DNA from: Clostridia bacterium
GTDB lineage: Bacteria > Bacillota > Clostridia > Christensenellales > Borkfalkiaceae
Assembly: GCA_017626305.1 (NCBI GenBank)
Contig: JAGAIW010000138.1
Span: forward strand, 124,001-188,000
Length of the DNA stretch: 64,000 nucleotides
Reading direction: 5' to 3'
Positions 40,049 to 47,762 of this stretch are shown here, in pieces. The notes beneath the pieces were generated by a model. The model was not told where the DNA came from. It saw nothing but the letters and a program-made list of their open reading frames with translations, and did not search any database. Numbering within the stretch: position 1 is the first letter of the stretch; every line of letters starts with the position of its first letter. A program made the translations under genes and the position numbers.

Positions 40049-40079
40049 AGCCTTCCGAAAAACCCCCTTTCGGAAGGCT
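40049..40079 (+). terminator. Terminator of the EF-G-like gene
   Basis: AGCCTTCCGAAA pairs with TTTCGGAAGGCT, followed by TTTTCC. Confidence 0.88.
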
Positions 40080-40124
40080 TTTCCTATAAACGAAACCCGC
40101 CTTTCCCCGCCATTCCGACGCGTA

Positions 40125-40327
40125 AATAAAACGCTTATCCCGTCATTTTAACCGCAGGGAAAAATCCCCATATCACCCAAACGTCATTCTGACGCGTAAG
40201 CGGAAGAATCCCCCACATTATCCCAAACGTCATTCTGACGCGTAAGCGGAAGAATCCCATGGGCATAAGTACGCAAACTTCGTAGCTTGGGATTCTTCAC
40301 TTTGCTAACGCTCGTTCAGAATGACGT
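40125..40327. repeat. Dispersed intergenic repeat cluster, locus 6
   Basis: Two near-identical adjacent copies (CGTCATTCTGACGCGTAAGC, then GGAAGAATCCC) and one inverted degenerate copy fill most of the gap before the PAP2 gene. They account for this ~400-bp gene-free stretch apart from the two hairpins at its ends. Confidence 0.85.
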
Positions 40328-40355
40328 TTTTAAGTAGGCGGAAAGGCTTTTTTAT

Positions 40356-40394
40356 ACACCAGCGCAAAAACGCTTGCCGTTTTTGCGCTGGTGT
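40356..40394 (+). promoter_or_regulatory. 17-bp perfect inverted repeat over the PAP2 promoter
   Basis: ACACCAGCGCAAAAACG and its exact complement flank a 5-nt loop. The predicted -35 (TTGCCG) and most of the promoter spacer lie inside it. It might be a terminator for upstream read-through, an operator or a repeat. It lies upstream of the predicted transcription start, so it is not part of the mRNA leader. Confidence 0.7.
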
Positions 40395-40402
40395 GTTATA
40401 CT
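40374..40402 (+). promoter_or_regulatory. Promoter of the PAP2 gene, predicted leaderless start
   Basis: TTGCCG, a 17-bp spacer and TGT-TATACT (extended -10). Six nucleotides separate the -10 box from the ATG, and no ribosome binding site is present. Confidence 0.7.
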
Positions 40403-40408
40403 CAATGT

Positions 40409-40933
40409 ATGCGATATTCCTATGCAAAGCTCTATCAAAAAAATTACAACTTTTACGCGGATAAGCCGCGCTTACAGGCTGCAATCAAGCTTGCAGACAA
40501 GCTGCTGACTACCGCGTTTTTTGCCGTATACGCCGTCGCTTTACTGTGGACGGCAAACGCCGTAACGCAGAAAAATATGCCGTACGGCGCTTTTATGCGT
40601 CTTATCGGCGCGCCTTTATTTTGCCTACTAATCGTCAGCGTACTACGGCTTGCCATTCGTCGCCCCCGTCCGTATAGCGAAGACGGCGCAAATATCACGC
40701 CGCTCGTCATAAAAAAAGCGAGTGCGGATAAATCGTTTCCCAGCCGTCATTTGGCAAGCGCGTTCGTCATTGCCGTTTCGCTGTTGCCCTACTATCCTAT
40801 CGTAAGCGTTTGTTTATTGCCCTTCGCGTTTGCGCTTGGATATATCCGATTTGCGCTTGGCTTGCATTACCCCAGCGATTTATTCGTCGGCGCTTTTCTT
40901 GGCGCGTTGTGCGGCTTGCTTGTGTTGATTTAA
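40409..40933 (+). CDS. PAP2-superfamily membrane phosphatase
   Basis: This 174-residue protein carries the three PAP2 catalytic motifs between membrane spans: RLAIRRPRPY (C1), PSRHLASAF (C2) and RFALGLHYPSDLFVG (C3). Relatives dephosphorylate undecaprenyl diphosphate or phosphatidic acid/PG-phosphate. Recycling of the C55 carrier would link it to uppS, but the substrate is not certain. The ATG was chosen over an upstream GTG because the promoter -10 lies between them. Confidence 0.88.
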   Translation: MRYSYAKLYQKNYNFYADKPRLQAAIKLADKLLTTAFFAVYAVALLWTANAVTQKNMPYGAFMRLIGAPLFCLLIVSVLRLAIRRPRPYSEDGANITPLVIKKASADKSFPSRHLASAFVIAVSLLPYYPIVSVCLLPFAFALGYIRFALGLHYPSDLFVGAFLGALCGLLVLI

Positions 40934-40946
40934 AGAAAAAGAGTAT

Positions 40947-40985
40947 AAAACAAATCCCGCCGTTTAAAACGGCGGGATTTGTTTT
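40947..40985. terminator. Bidirectional terminator between the PAP2 gene and rsmA
   Basis: An almost perfect palindrome (AAAACAAATCCCGCCGTTT and its complement) with T runs on both strands lies between convergent genes. Confidence 0.92.
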
Positions 40986-41826
40986 ACTCTTTATAAACGC
41001 CCGTTTCTATCAGTAAGTCGGAAAGCAACGCAAGGCGTTTGGGCGACAGCGTTTCCCCACGCGCCTTTTCGTCTATCCCTGCGCTTGCCAAAATGCCTTT
41101 GGCTGTTTCACGGGAAACGGAAAAGAAATTGACAAGATTATTCTCCAACGTTTTACGCCGATTCAAAAAGGCGCATTTTACCGTTTGGCGGTATGCCCTT
41201 TCGCTTTTGACGGCAATCCGTCCGCGCTGAAAATCAATACGCACTACCGCCGAATCGACGTTGGGGCGGGGATAGAACATATTGCGCGAAACGCGCTTGA
41301 CGATTTTCGCTTCCCCTTTCAAAGCTACCGCCGCCGTAATGGAACCGTATTCGGGCGTGTCTTCCTTCGCGCAAAAACGCTCGGCCACTTCTTCCTGCAC
41401 CATAATGCAAACGCCTTGTACCTTTTCGCTCTCTTCCAAAAACTTAATAACCAGAGGCGTGGTGATATAATAGGGCAAATTTGCGACGACGACGTATTCC
41501 CCGATTTCCTTCTCAAACTCTTTTAAGTTGACTTTATTAAAATCACGGAAAATGACTTCTACGTTTTCGCAGCCTGCCAGCGTTTCCGCTAAAACGGGTT
41601 GCAAGTCCTTATCGATATCAAAAGCGTACACCTTTTTCGCCCGTTCCGCCAAAGCGCGGGTGAGCGTACCTGCGCCGCAACCCACTTCCACGACGGTGGT
41701 GTTTTCGTCTACGCCCGAAGCATCCACGATAGAACGGAGCAAATTGTTATCCGATATAAAGTTTTGCCCGAACTGTTTTTTAAACTGAAAGGAATGTTTT
41801 TTCAGCGTATCGATAAGTTCACCCAT
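40984..41826 (-). CDS. rsmA: 16S rRNA dimethyladenosine methyltransferase
   Basis: RsmA (KsgA) dimethylates two adjacent adenosines near the 16S rRNA 3' end. The 280-residue protein has QFGQNFISDNNLLRSIV, the SAM-binding VVEVGCGAGTLTRAL and the catalytic NLPYYITTPLV motif. It is the last gene of a metG-tatD-radical SAM-rsmA row, with an AAGGAG site. Confidence 0.96.
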   Translation of the reverse strand: MGELIDTLKKHSFQFKKQFGQNFISDNNLLRSIVDASGVDENTTVVEVGCGAGTLTRALAERAKKVYAFDIDKDLQPVLAETLAGCENVEVIFRDFNKVNLKEFEKEIGEYVVVANLPYYITTPLVIKFLEESEKVQGVCIMVQEEVAERFCAKEDTPEYGSITAAVALKGEAKIVKRVSRNMFYPRPNVDSAVVRIDFQRGRIAVKSERAYRQTVKCAFLNRRKTLENNLVNFFSVSRETAKGILASAGIDEKARGETLSPKRLALLSDLLIETGVYKE

Positions 41827-41872
41827 GGTAGCTCCTTTTTTCTTTCATCTTATACATGCCCGCCCCGTTTTA

Positions 41873-42808
41873 TTAGGAATCGGCAATATATTTACGCACG
41901 TATAAGGGGATTTTCACGCTGTCGGCAAGCCGTTTGCACGCCTCCACTTCTTCTTCGCCGATACAATCGACGATAGAAAAACGACAAGCAACGCCGCTGC
42001 GTTTACAAAGCTTGGCAAACTCAATCATACCCGCAAAGCCGCTTTCACCAAACTGCGAACGGCAAATGGGCTGATACTTTTCATAGCACGACGCATTCAG
42101 CGAAATGTTGACGAAATCAATCTTTCCTTTCAGATCGGGCACGATATCCCGTTTATTGATAAGGTTGCCCTGACCGTTGGTGTTCAAACGGGTGGACAGT
42201 CCTTTTTCGTGGAAGTAATCGCAAAGAGCAACCATTTCGGCGACCTTATACGTCGGCTCGCCAAAGCCGCAAAATACCACTTCCTTAAAGCGGGACAAAT
42301 CGCCCATGCCGTTTGCTGCCGCAATTACCTTTTCCGCCGTCGGATCGCCGTGGCGCAACCAAAGATAATTGCCGTAATAGCTCGTGCGTTCGTTGCGTAC
42401 GCAAAAATCACAGCCGTTGGAGCATTTATTCGTCAAATTGACGTACAAATTGCCGTCAAGAGTATACAAATAGGTATCCTTGCGATTTTCGTCCTTATTG
42501 CTATTTTGCGTATTCGCAGCGTTTTGCTGCTGTTTTTGCTTTTTATTCTTACCGCCCTGCGCAGCGTTATTATTTTGTTGTTGTTTTTGGGACTGCTTTT
42601 GCGCCTGCGGTTGGGCTTGCTTAGCGTTTTGCTGCTGTCCGTTTTGCGCGGCTTGCGCGTTTTGCGCCTGCTGATTTTGGGGCGGATTATTCCCCCCGTT
42701 ACCGTTGCCGCCGCGACCGCGACGGTGCTTGCGGCGTTTTCTGCCGCCGCCCTGCCCCTGTCCGTTCGCATTTGCCTTTTCAAGGTCTACTTTCTTATTT
42801 TCTTCCAT
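41873..42808 (-). CDS. Radical SAM protein, TatD-associated family, with Gln/Asn-rich N-terminal extension
   Basis: The C-terminal ~200 residues are a compact radical SAM domain. The cluster motif is CSNGCDFC (CxxxCxxC) after LYVNLTNKC, followed by VVFCGFGEPTYK and LNTNGQGNLINKRD. Its place directly after tatD matches the family known as TatD-linked radical SAM proteins, whose reaction is unknown. Unusually, the first ~110 residues are disordered. They comprise a basic GRKRRKHRRGRGG patch and then a long Gln/Asn/Ala-rich tract, which resembles RNA-binding low-complexity regions. Confidence 0.88.
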   Translation of the reverse strand: MEENKKVDLEKANANGQGQGGGRKRRKHRRGRGGNGNGGNNPPQNQQAQNAQAAQNGQQQNAKQAQPQAQKQSQKQQQNNNAAQGGKNKKQKQQQNAANTQNSNKDENRKDTYLYTLDGNLYVNLTNKCSNGCDFCVRNERTSYYGNYLWLRHGDPTAEKVIAAANGMGDLSRFKEVVFCGFGEPTYKVAEMVALCDYFHEKGLSTRLNTNGQGNLINKRDIVPDLKGKIDFVNISLNASCYEKYQPICRSQFGESGFAGMIEFAKLCKRSGVACRFSIVDCIGEEEVEACKRLADSVKIPLYVRKYIADS

Positions 42809-42816
42809 GGTCGTAC

Positions 42817-43614
42817 CTACTTTTCGTGTAATCGGGGGAACAGACGTTTGGCGTTCTCCCGTATTTGATTTTTCATTTCAATTTCGTCTATTTGCTTAAT
42901 TTCCGCCATTTTCGCTACGGCAAAGCGCACCATAGACGGGTGGTTGGGGAACTCACCGCGGTGGGGCACGGGAGTGAGATACGGGCAATCCGTTTCGGAT
43001 AACAACCGCGTTTTCTCTATCCGCGCGATACTCTCCACTACCTTATGCGCGTTCTTAAACGTACACGGCCCCCCAAAGGAAAAGGACAAGCCCAAGGCGC
43101 TAAACGCCGCCGTCATTTCAGGCGAATAGGAATAACAATGCATCAGTCCCCCGTTTCCAAGCAACGTTTTGTGGGCTTGCAACAGTTCCAAAGTGTCCTG
43201 CGCGGCGTCGCGGCTATGGATAACGACGGGTAAATGCACGTCGTAAGCAAGCTGCAACTGACGGATAAACATATCCCGTTGCATATCTTTTGGGGGATTG
43301 TCTTCAAAATGATAATCCAGCCCGATTTCCCCTACCGCAATACACTTTTTATCTTGACAAAGCATGCGGATTTGTTCTAAATCGCCGTCTTGATATTTAT
43401 TCAGCTCGCTCGGGTGATAGCCTACGCAAAAATACACTTCGTTATACCGCCCCGCAAGCTCTTGCGCCGTTTTAGACGACGCCAAATCAAACCCCGAACA
43501 AACGATACGCTCTACGCCGTTTTCCCGCGCTAAGGCAAGCACGCCGTCCACGCCGCCAAGCGGCGCATACTCGTCGCCCGTTAAATGACAATGGATATCG
43601 ATATACCCCTGCAT
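42817..43614 (-). CDS. TatD-family metal-dependent hydrolase/DNase
   Basis: This 265-residue TIM-barrel protein has the metal ligands in YIDIHCHLTG, the Glu in VGEIGLDYHF, VVIHSRDAAQDTLE and ETDCPYLTPVPHRGE. TatD proteins act as 3'-5' exonucleases and may process DNA, RNA or D-aminoacyl-tRNA. It lies 2 bp from metG and 8 bp from the radical SAM gene; metG-tatD is a conserved Firmicute pair. Confidence 0.94.
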   Translation of the reverse strand: MQGYIDIHCHLTGDEYAPLGGVDGVLALARENGVERIVCSGFDLASSKTAQELAGRYNEVYFCVGYHPSELNKYQDGDLEQIRMLCQDKKCIAVGEIGLDYHFEDNPPKDMQRDMFIRQLQLAYDVHLPVVIHSRDAAQDTLELLQAHKTLLGNGGLMHCYSYSPEMTAAFSALGLSFSFGGPCTFKNAHKVVESIARIEKTRLLSETDCPYLTPVPHRGEFPNHPSMVRFAVAKMAEIKQIDEIEMKNQIRENAKRLFPRLHEK

Positions 43615-43616
43615 AC

Positions 43617-45581
43617 TTAGCCTACGATAGCTCCGCTTTTAAGCTCGTCTTTATCCGCAACGGCAAGGGAAAGCGTTCCGTCGTTGTCTTCCGCCGCCAA
43701 AATCATACCTTCGGAAAGGATACCGCAAATTTTAACGGGCTTTAAGTTGGTGACGAACAGCGCCTTTTTCCCCACCATTTCTTCGGGTGCGTAGTGCTTG
43801 GCAATTCCCGAAACGATCGTGCGAATTTCTTCCCCGAATTTGACCGTTTCTTTCAAGAGCTTGGAAGACTTGGGTACTTTTTCGCAAGCGATAATTTCCC
43901 CTACGCGGATTTGCACTTTGGCAAAATCGTCAATGGTGATTTCCGCTTTTTGTTCTACGGGCGTTTCTTCCTTGGCAGGCTGAACGGGCGCGTTCGCCGC
44001 AATTTGCGCCTGACGGATTTTTTCAATTTCGGGCTCTAACGTCTTAAAATCAATGCGGGCAAACAGGGGCGGTAACGCGTTCACCGTCACGCTTTGCGCT
44101 AACCCGAATTTACCGCAATCTTCCAGCGATCTGCTTTCCGCGCCGTACGCGCTGAAAATCTTCGCCGACGTTTCAGGCATAAAGCTATCGAGCAGCGACG
44201 CGCCGATAACGATAGTTTCGGCAAGATTATATAATACGTCGTTCAATCTACCCTTTTGCGATTCGTCTTTGGCAAGCGCCCAAGGCATGGTTTCGTCGAT
44301 ATATTTATTCGCCCGTCTAAACAGCGTGAAGATTTCCGAGATGGCGTCGGCAATACGCAGCTCGTCCGCCTTTGTCACCACCTTCGCCGCCACCGCGGAT
44401 ACCGTTGCTTTGAACTCCGTATCGGGGTCTTGTTCGTTTTCCACAAGCGAACGGACAACCGTTCCGTTAAAGTATTTGTTAATCATGGCAACCGTACGGC
44501 TGACAAGGTTTCCAAGCACGTTGGCAAGGTCGGTATTGAAACGTTCGGCAACCAGCTCCCACGTGATTTGTCCGTCGTTATCAAACGGCATTTCGTGTAA
44601 AACGAAATAGCGTACGGCGTCAACGCCGAACAGTCTTGCCAAATCGTCCGCGTAAATGACGTTGCCCTTAGATTTACTCATTTTACCGTCGCCTTGCAAC
44701 AACCAAGGATGCCCAAAGACTTGTTTGGGTAAGGGTTCACCCAAAGCCATTAAGAAGATCGGCCAGTAAATGGTATGGAAACGCAAAATATCTTTGCCGA
44801 TTAAGTGCAAATCGGCAGGCCAGTATTTTTTGTACTTATCGCCGTGATTGCCGTCCGCGTCGTAACCGATTCCCGTGATATAGTTGGTCAACGCGTCCAA
44901 CCAAACGTATACGACGTGGCGGTTGTCAAACTCTACGGGCACACCCCAAGTAAACGACGTACGGGACACGCACAAATCCTGCAAGCCTTTCAAAAGGAAG
45001 TTGTTCATCATCTCGTTTTTACGCGAAACGGGTTGAATAAATTCGGGGTGAGCGTTGATATGTTCGATAAGCTTGTCGGCGTATTTGCTCATTTTGAAGA
45101 AATACGCTTCTTCCTTAGCAGGCTTGACTTCTCTACCGCAGTCGGGGCATTTGCCGTCGACAAGCTGACTTTCCGTCCAAAACGATTCGCAAGGCGTGCA
45201 ATACATGCCTTCGTAATGCCCCTTGTAAATATCCCCTTGGTCATAGAACTTTTTGAAGATTTTAGACACCTGCTTTACGTGGTCGGTATCCGTCGTGCGC
45301 ATAAATTTATCGTACGAAGTATTGACGAGATCCCAAATACCTTTGATTTCGCCCGCAACGTTATCGACAAACGCCTGCGGCGTTACCCCTGCCGCAGCGG
45401 CTTTTTCTTGGATTTTTTGTCCGTGCTCGTCCGTACCCGTTTGGAAAAATACGTCGTAGCCCTGTTTGCGCTTAAAGCGCGCAATCGCGTCCGCCAACAC
45501 TGCTTCGTAGGTGTTGCCGATATGCGGCTTGCCCGAAGTATAGGCGATAGCCGTGGTGATGTAGTAAGGTTTATTAGCCAT
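43617..45581 (-). CDS. metG: Methionyl-tRNA synthetase
   Basis: This 654-residue class I synthetase has the HIGH-type motif GKPHIGNTY, two zinc-knuckle Cys pairs (CTPC and CPDC) and the signature GKMSKSKGN. A C-terminal EMAP/Arc1-like tRNA-binding domain (DFAKVQIRVGEIIACEKVP, about residues 550-654) follows. It heads the metG-tatD-radical SAM-rsmA transcript. The ~85-nt leader is too short for a T-box. Confidence 0.97.
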   Translation of the reverse strand: MANKPYYITTAIAYTSGKPHIGNTYEAVLADAIARFKRKQGYDVFFQTGTDEHGQKIQEKAAAAGVTPQAFVDNVAGEIKGIWDLVNTSYDKFMRTTDTDHVKQVSKIFKKFYDQGDIYKGHYEGMYCTPCESFWTESQLVDGKCPDCGREVKPAKEEAYFFKMSKYADKLIEHINAHPEFIQPVSRKNEMMNNFLLKGLQDLCVSRTSFTWGVPVEFDNRHVVYVWLDALTNYITGIGYDADGNHGDKYKKYWPADLHLIGKDILRFHTIYWPIFLMALGEPLPKQVFGHPWLLQGDGKMSKSKGNVIYADDLARLFGVDAVRYFVLHEMPFDNDGQITWELVAERFNTDLANVLGNLVSRTVAMINKYFNGTVVRSLVENEQDPDTEFKATVSAVAAKVVTKADELRIADAISEIFTLFRRANKYIDETMPWALAKDESQKGRLNDVLYNLAETIVIGASLLDSFMPETSAKIFSAYGAESRSLEDCGKFGLAQSVTVNALPPLFARIDFKTLEPEIEKIRQAQIAANAPVQPAKEETPVEQKAEITIDDFAKVQIRVGEIIACEKVPKSSKLLKETVKFGEEIRTIVSGIAKHYAPEEMVGKKALFVTNLKPVKICGILSEGMILAAEDNDGTLSLAVADKDELKSGAIVG

Positions 45582-45673
45582 GTCCTTGTCCTTGCTCCTT
45601 TTCTCTGTTTACGACGGCGAAAATACGCGCGTAATAAAAATCCTACGGATTTTCGCCCTATCTTTTCCCGTTC

Positions 45674-45702
45674 ATTATACACCATTTTTTGTAAAATGTA
45701 AA
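45674..45702 (-). promoter_or_regulatory. Sigma-A promoter of the metG operon
   Basis: TTTACA, a 17-bp spacer and TATAAT, divergent from spmA. Confidence 0.85.
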
Positions 45703-45722
45703 CCGCTTTCCACCCGCTTTGG

Positions 45723-45751
45723 GCATTTTACGTAATTTTTCCGCATATAGT
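45723..45751 (+). promoter_or_regulatory. Sigma-E-like promoter of spmA-spmB
   Basis: GCATTTT, a 14-bp spacer and CATATAGT resemble the Bacillus mother-cell sigma-E consensus (kmATATT-14-CATACAhT). No acceptable sigma-A -35 is present. In B. subtilis the spmA-spmB genes belong to a sigma-E-dependent operon. Only 5 nt separate the -10 from the ATG. Confidence 0.55.
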
Positions 45752-45756
45752 AGTGT

Positions 45757-46368
45757 ATGAACGTTCTCTTTTACACCGTTATGCTCCTTTGCACGGCGAT
45801 TATGCTCGTCACTTCCCCGCAAACGTTTTTATCCACTCTGCTTGGCGCGGCAAGCAAAAGCGCAACGCTGTGTATTTCCCTGCTCGCCACGTACAGCGTG
45901 TGGCTGGGGCTTATGCAGGTTTGGCAAGCGTGCGGACTTTCGCAAAAGCTTTCCCGCCTACTTCGACCGATTTCCAAACGCTTTTTTCACGTGGACGATA
46001 CGCAGACGTTGGACGCGATTACCATGAACCTTTCCGTCAACGTGCTTGGAATCTCGGGCGCGGCAACGCCGTACGGTATTCAAGCGGCAAAGCTACTCGA
46101 CAAAACGGACGAGGCGGAATACGCGTCCTGCATGCTGTTCGCCTTAAACGCCACGTCCATTCAGCTAATTCCTACGTCGATTATCGGCGTGCGCACGGCT
46201 CTGGGGAGCGCCACCCCTGCGGATATCGTACTACCGACGATTATCGTCAGTTTTTTATCCACCTTTCTCGCTTGCCTTCTCGTACGGCTGTTTATCCCGC
46301 CTAAATCTAAGCGTATATCTACGGAAAAAAGACGACTTTTACAAAAAAACAAGGGGGCATGTATTTGA
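45757..46368 (+). CDS. spmA: Spore maturation protein A
   Basis: SpmA is a nucleoside-recognition (Gate) domain membrane protein needed with SpmB for full dehydration of the spore core. The 203-residue product has about five spans and the family motif MNLSVNVLGISGAATPYG, then FALNATSIQLIPTS. No ribosome binding site precedes the ATG. The stop overlaps the spmB start as TGATG. Its presence indicates an endospore-forming ancestry. Confidence 0.93.
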   Translation: MNVLFYTVMLLCTAIMLVTSPQTFLSTLLGAASKSATLCISLLATYSVWLGLMQVWQACGLSQKLSRLLRPISKRFFHVDDTQTLDAITMNLSVNVLGISGAATPYGIQAAKLLDKTDEAEYASCMLFALNATSIQLIPTSIIGVRTALGSATPADIVLPTIIVSFLSTFLACLLVRLFIPPKSKRISTEKRRLLQKNKGACI

Positions 46369-46883
46369 TGAACGTTTTTATGGCGATACTTATCCCCTTG
46401 ATTTTCCTGCTTACTTTTTTATATGCGGCGCGTAAAAAAGTCAAGCTGTTCGACTGTTTTACCCAAGGCGTAACGGGGGCTATCCCTTTAATCGTTTCTA
46501 TCTTTCCGTATATCGTCGCCGTGAGTATGCTCAGCGCGGTGTTCACCGCAAGCGGTTTAGAAACGTGGCTTACTCAGTGTCTTTCGCCCGTATTCAACGC
46601 GTGTGGCGTTCCGACGCAAATTGCGCCTTTATTACTTGTCAAGCCGTTATCCGGGAGCGGCTCTATCGCCGTGCTTTCGGACATTTTACAAACGTACGGG
46701 GTGGACAGCTATATCGCCCGTTGCGCCTGCGTAGCGTACGGGTCAAGCGAAACGATTTTTTATATCGGCGCGGTGTACTTTGCAGGGCTGCAACGCAAAA
46801 AATTTACGCTTACCTTATGGATTTGCGTAGGCTGCTATTTGTTTTCCGTCGTCGTTTGCTGCTTGCTTTGTCGGTTTATGTAA
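46368..46883 (+). CDS. spmB: Spore maturation protein B
   Basis: SpmB pairs with SpmA in spore core dehydration. The 171-residue membrane protein contains FTQGVTGAIPLIVSIFPYIV, the conserved LLLVKPLSGSGSIAVLSDI and YGSSETIFYIGAVYF. It starts at the ATG that overlaps the spmA stop, with AAGGGGG at suitable distance, so translation is coupled. Confidence 0.93.
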   Translation: MNVFMAILIPLIFLLTFLYAARKKVKLFDCFTQGVTGAIPLIVSIFPYIVAVSMLSAVFTASGLETWLTQCLSPVFNACGVPTQIAPLLLVKPLSGSGSIAVLSDILQTYGVDSYIARCACVAYGSSETIFYIGAVYFAGLQRKKFTLTLWICVGCYLFSVVVCCLLCRFM

Positions 46884-46948
46884 CTTTTTCACATTTTTTG
46901 CACTTTCGCTATACTTTTTGAAAAGATAAAAAAAGTTTGCCCGTTTTA

Positions 46949-46977
46949 TTTACTTTTCTCTTTCTTCGTGTTATAAT
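46949..46977 (+). promoter_or_regulatory. Promoter facing the palindromic element copy B
   Basis: TTTACT, a 17-bp spacer and TATAAT. No gene on the plus strand follows it. The predicted transcript would begin near 46984 and run through structured, non-coding sequence. Confidence 0.65.
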
Positions 46978-47090
46978 AGATTTGTAAATAAGTTGAGCAC
47001 GGCTCAACGACAAAATTTGCTCATCATTTTCCCCCTTATCATATAGGTAGCCGCCTTGAAGTCGCAAGACTTTGGGGCGGTTATCGTTTT

Positions 47091-47270
47091 CAACTATATT
47101 TGCCTTTCGGCAAGTGATATTCGTCTTACGCCGAGTGATATTGCCTATCGGCAGTTATATTTGCCTTTGGCAAGTTATGGCAAATATAATATCACTTTGA
47201 CCACAGGTCAAAATATAACGCAAGAGTTGTCTTGCATATCACTTTTAGCTATAAGGCTAAAAATATCACT
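47091..47270 (+). repeat. Palindrome-rich GTGATAT element, copy B
   Basis: This ~180-bp stretch is the inverted counterpart of the element at 34.83-35.01 kb. The order of hairpins is the same and there are long identical runs (for example GGCAAATATAATATCACTTT, and TATAAGGCTAAAA near the end). Differences are concentrated in hairpin loops and stems, often as paired changes (TTGCCTTTCGGCAA versus TTGCCTAACGGCAA). Confidence 0.75.
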
Positions 47271-47342
47271 CTTTTATTGTAATTTTTTAGTGATAGCGTT
47301 AAATCGCTACGCCGCAACTATATTTGCCTATCGGTAAAGAAA

Positions 47343-47369
47343 AAAACTTCCGCTTTATACGGAAGTTTT
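47343..47369. terminator. Terminator overlapping the DUF1893 gene end
   Basis: AAAACTTCCG pairs with CGGAAGTTTT. T runs exist on both strands. The stop codon of the minus-strand gene lies inside its loop. Confidence 0.85.
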
Positions 47370-47762
47370 TTGTTTTATTATTTCGTAGGCTTTATGCGGC
47401 TCGTCCACGTCCCATACCGCCGTTTCCATAGGACAAAAGCCCGTGTTCGCGCGGTTGCGTATAGCAGGAACTTCTTGCCCGTATTCCAACTTTATCCCAA
47501 ACGCGTTCAGCGTTTGCCGAGCAGGTGAGCTGATAACGTTTGCATACACGCAATCCACTTTCATAAGCACGTACAAAAACGCCGCCGCCTTGCCCACTAC
47601 CTTATCCGCCGCCGAAAAAGACGAAAAATCTTCGCCGCTATATATCCAAGTCAACAAGGGTTTCACTCCCCGTTCCTTGGTGAGATATACCCTTTCGCCC
47701 TTGCACAGCGCGCAGGTAACGTCATCCTTTAATAGGGATTTTGCTTTTTGTAAATCCGTCAT
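47355..47762 (-). CDS. DUF1893-domain protein
   Basis: This 135-residue protein matches the DUF1893 pattern: CKGERVYLTKERGVKPLLTW, AADKVVGKAAAFLYVL (the conserved ADKVVGKAAA core), VYANVISSPA and a late CPME. The fold is cytidine-deaminase-like, but the function is unknown. Its ATG overlaps the stop of the upstream aldo/keto reductase (ATGA), so the two are translationally coupled and probably work together. Confidence 0.88.
   Translation of the reverse strand: MTDLQKAKSLLKDDVTCALCKGERVYLTKERGVKPLLTWIYSGEDFSSFSAADKVVGKAAAFLYVLMKVDCVYANVISSPARQTLNAFGIKLEYGQEVPAIRNRANTGFCPMETAVWDVDEPHKAYEIIKQKTSV

Larger units (their letters stand above)
46984..47369 (+). ncRNA. Candidate structured small RNA containing palindromic element copy B
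   Basis: Downstream of a good promoter the sequence folds repeatedly. GTTGAGC/GCTCAAC forms a hairpin at ~46992-47008. A GCCGCC...GGCGGT stem encloses AAGTC-GCAA-GACTT with a GNRA loop at ~47050-47080. Then come the GTGATAT-flanked palindromes and a terminator at 47343-47369. No convincing ORF is present. It could be a regulatory RNA, a MITE-like element, or both. It fills most of the 471-bp gap after spmB. Confidence 0.45.

Noticed and set aside
45582..45667. T-box leader before metG
   Set aside because: The leader is only ~85 nt and has no T-box sequence or terminator.
44805..45701. 298-codon open frame on the plus strand
   Set aside because: Antisense to metG and its promoter; composition is that of a complement frame.
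46998..47045. Possible type I holin-like toxin on the minus strand (AAGGGGG then ATGATGAGC)
   Set aside because: The frame stops after seven codons and no hydrophobic segment follows, so it is at most a relic.
47056..47337. 93-codon open frame through the palindromic element
   Set aside because: It translates the hairpin repeats, has no ribosome binding site and is not kept between the two element copies.
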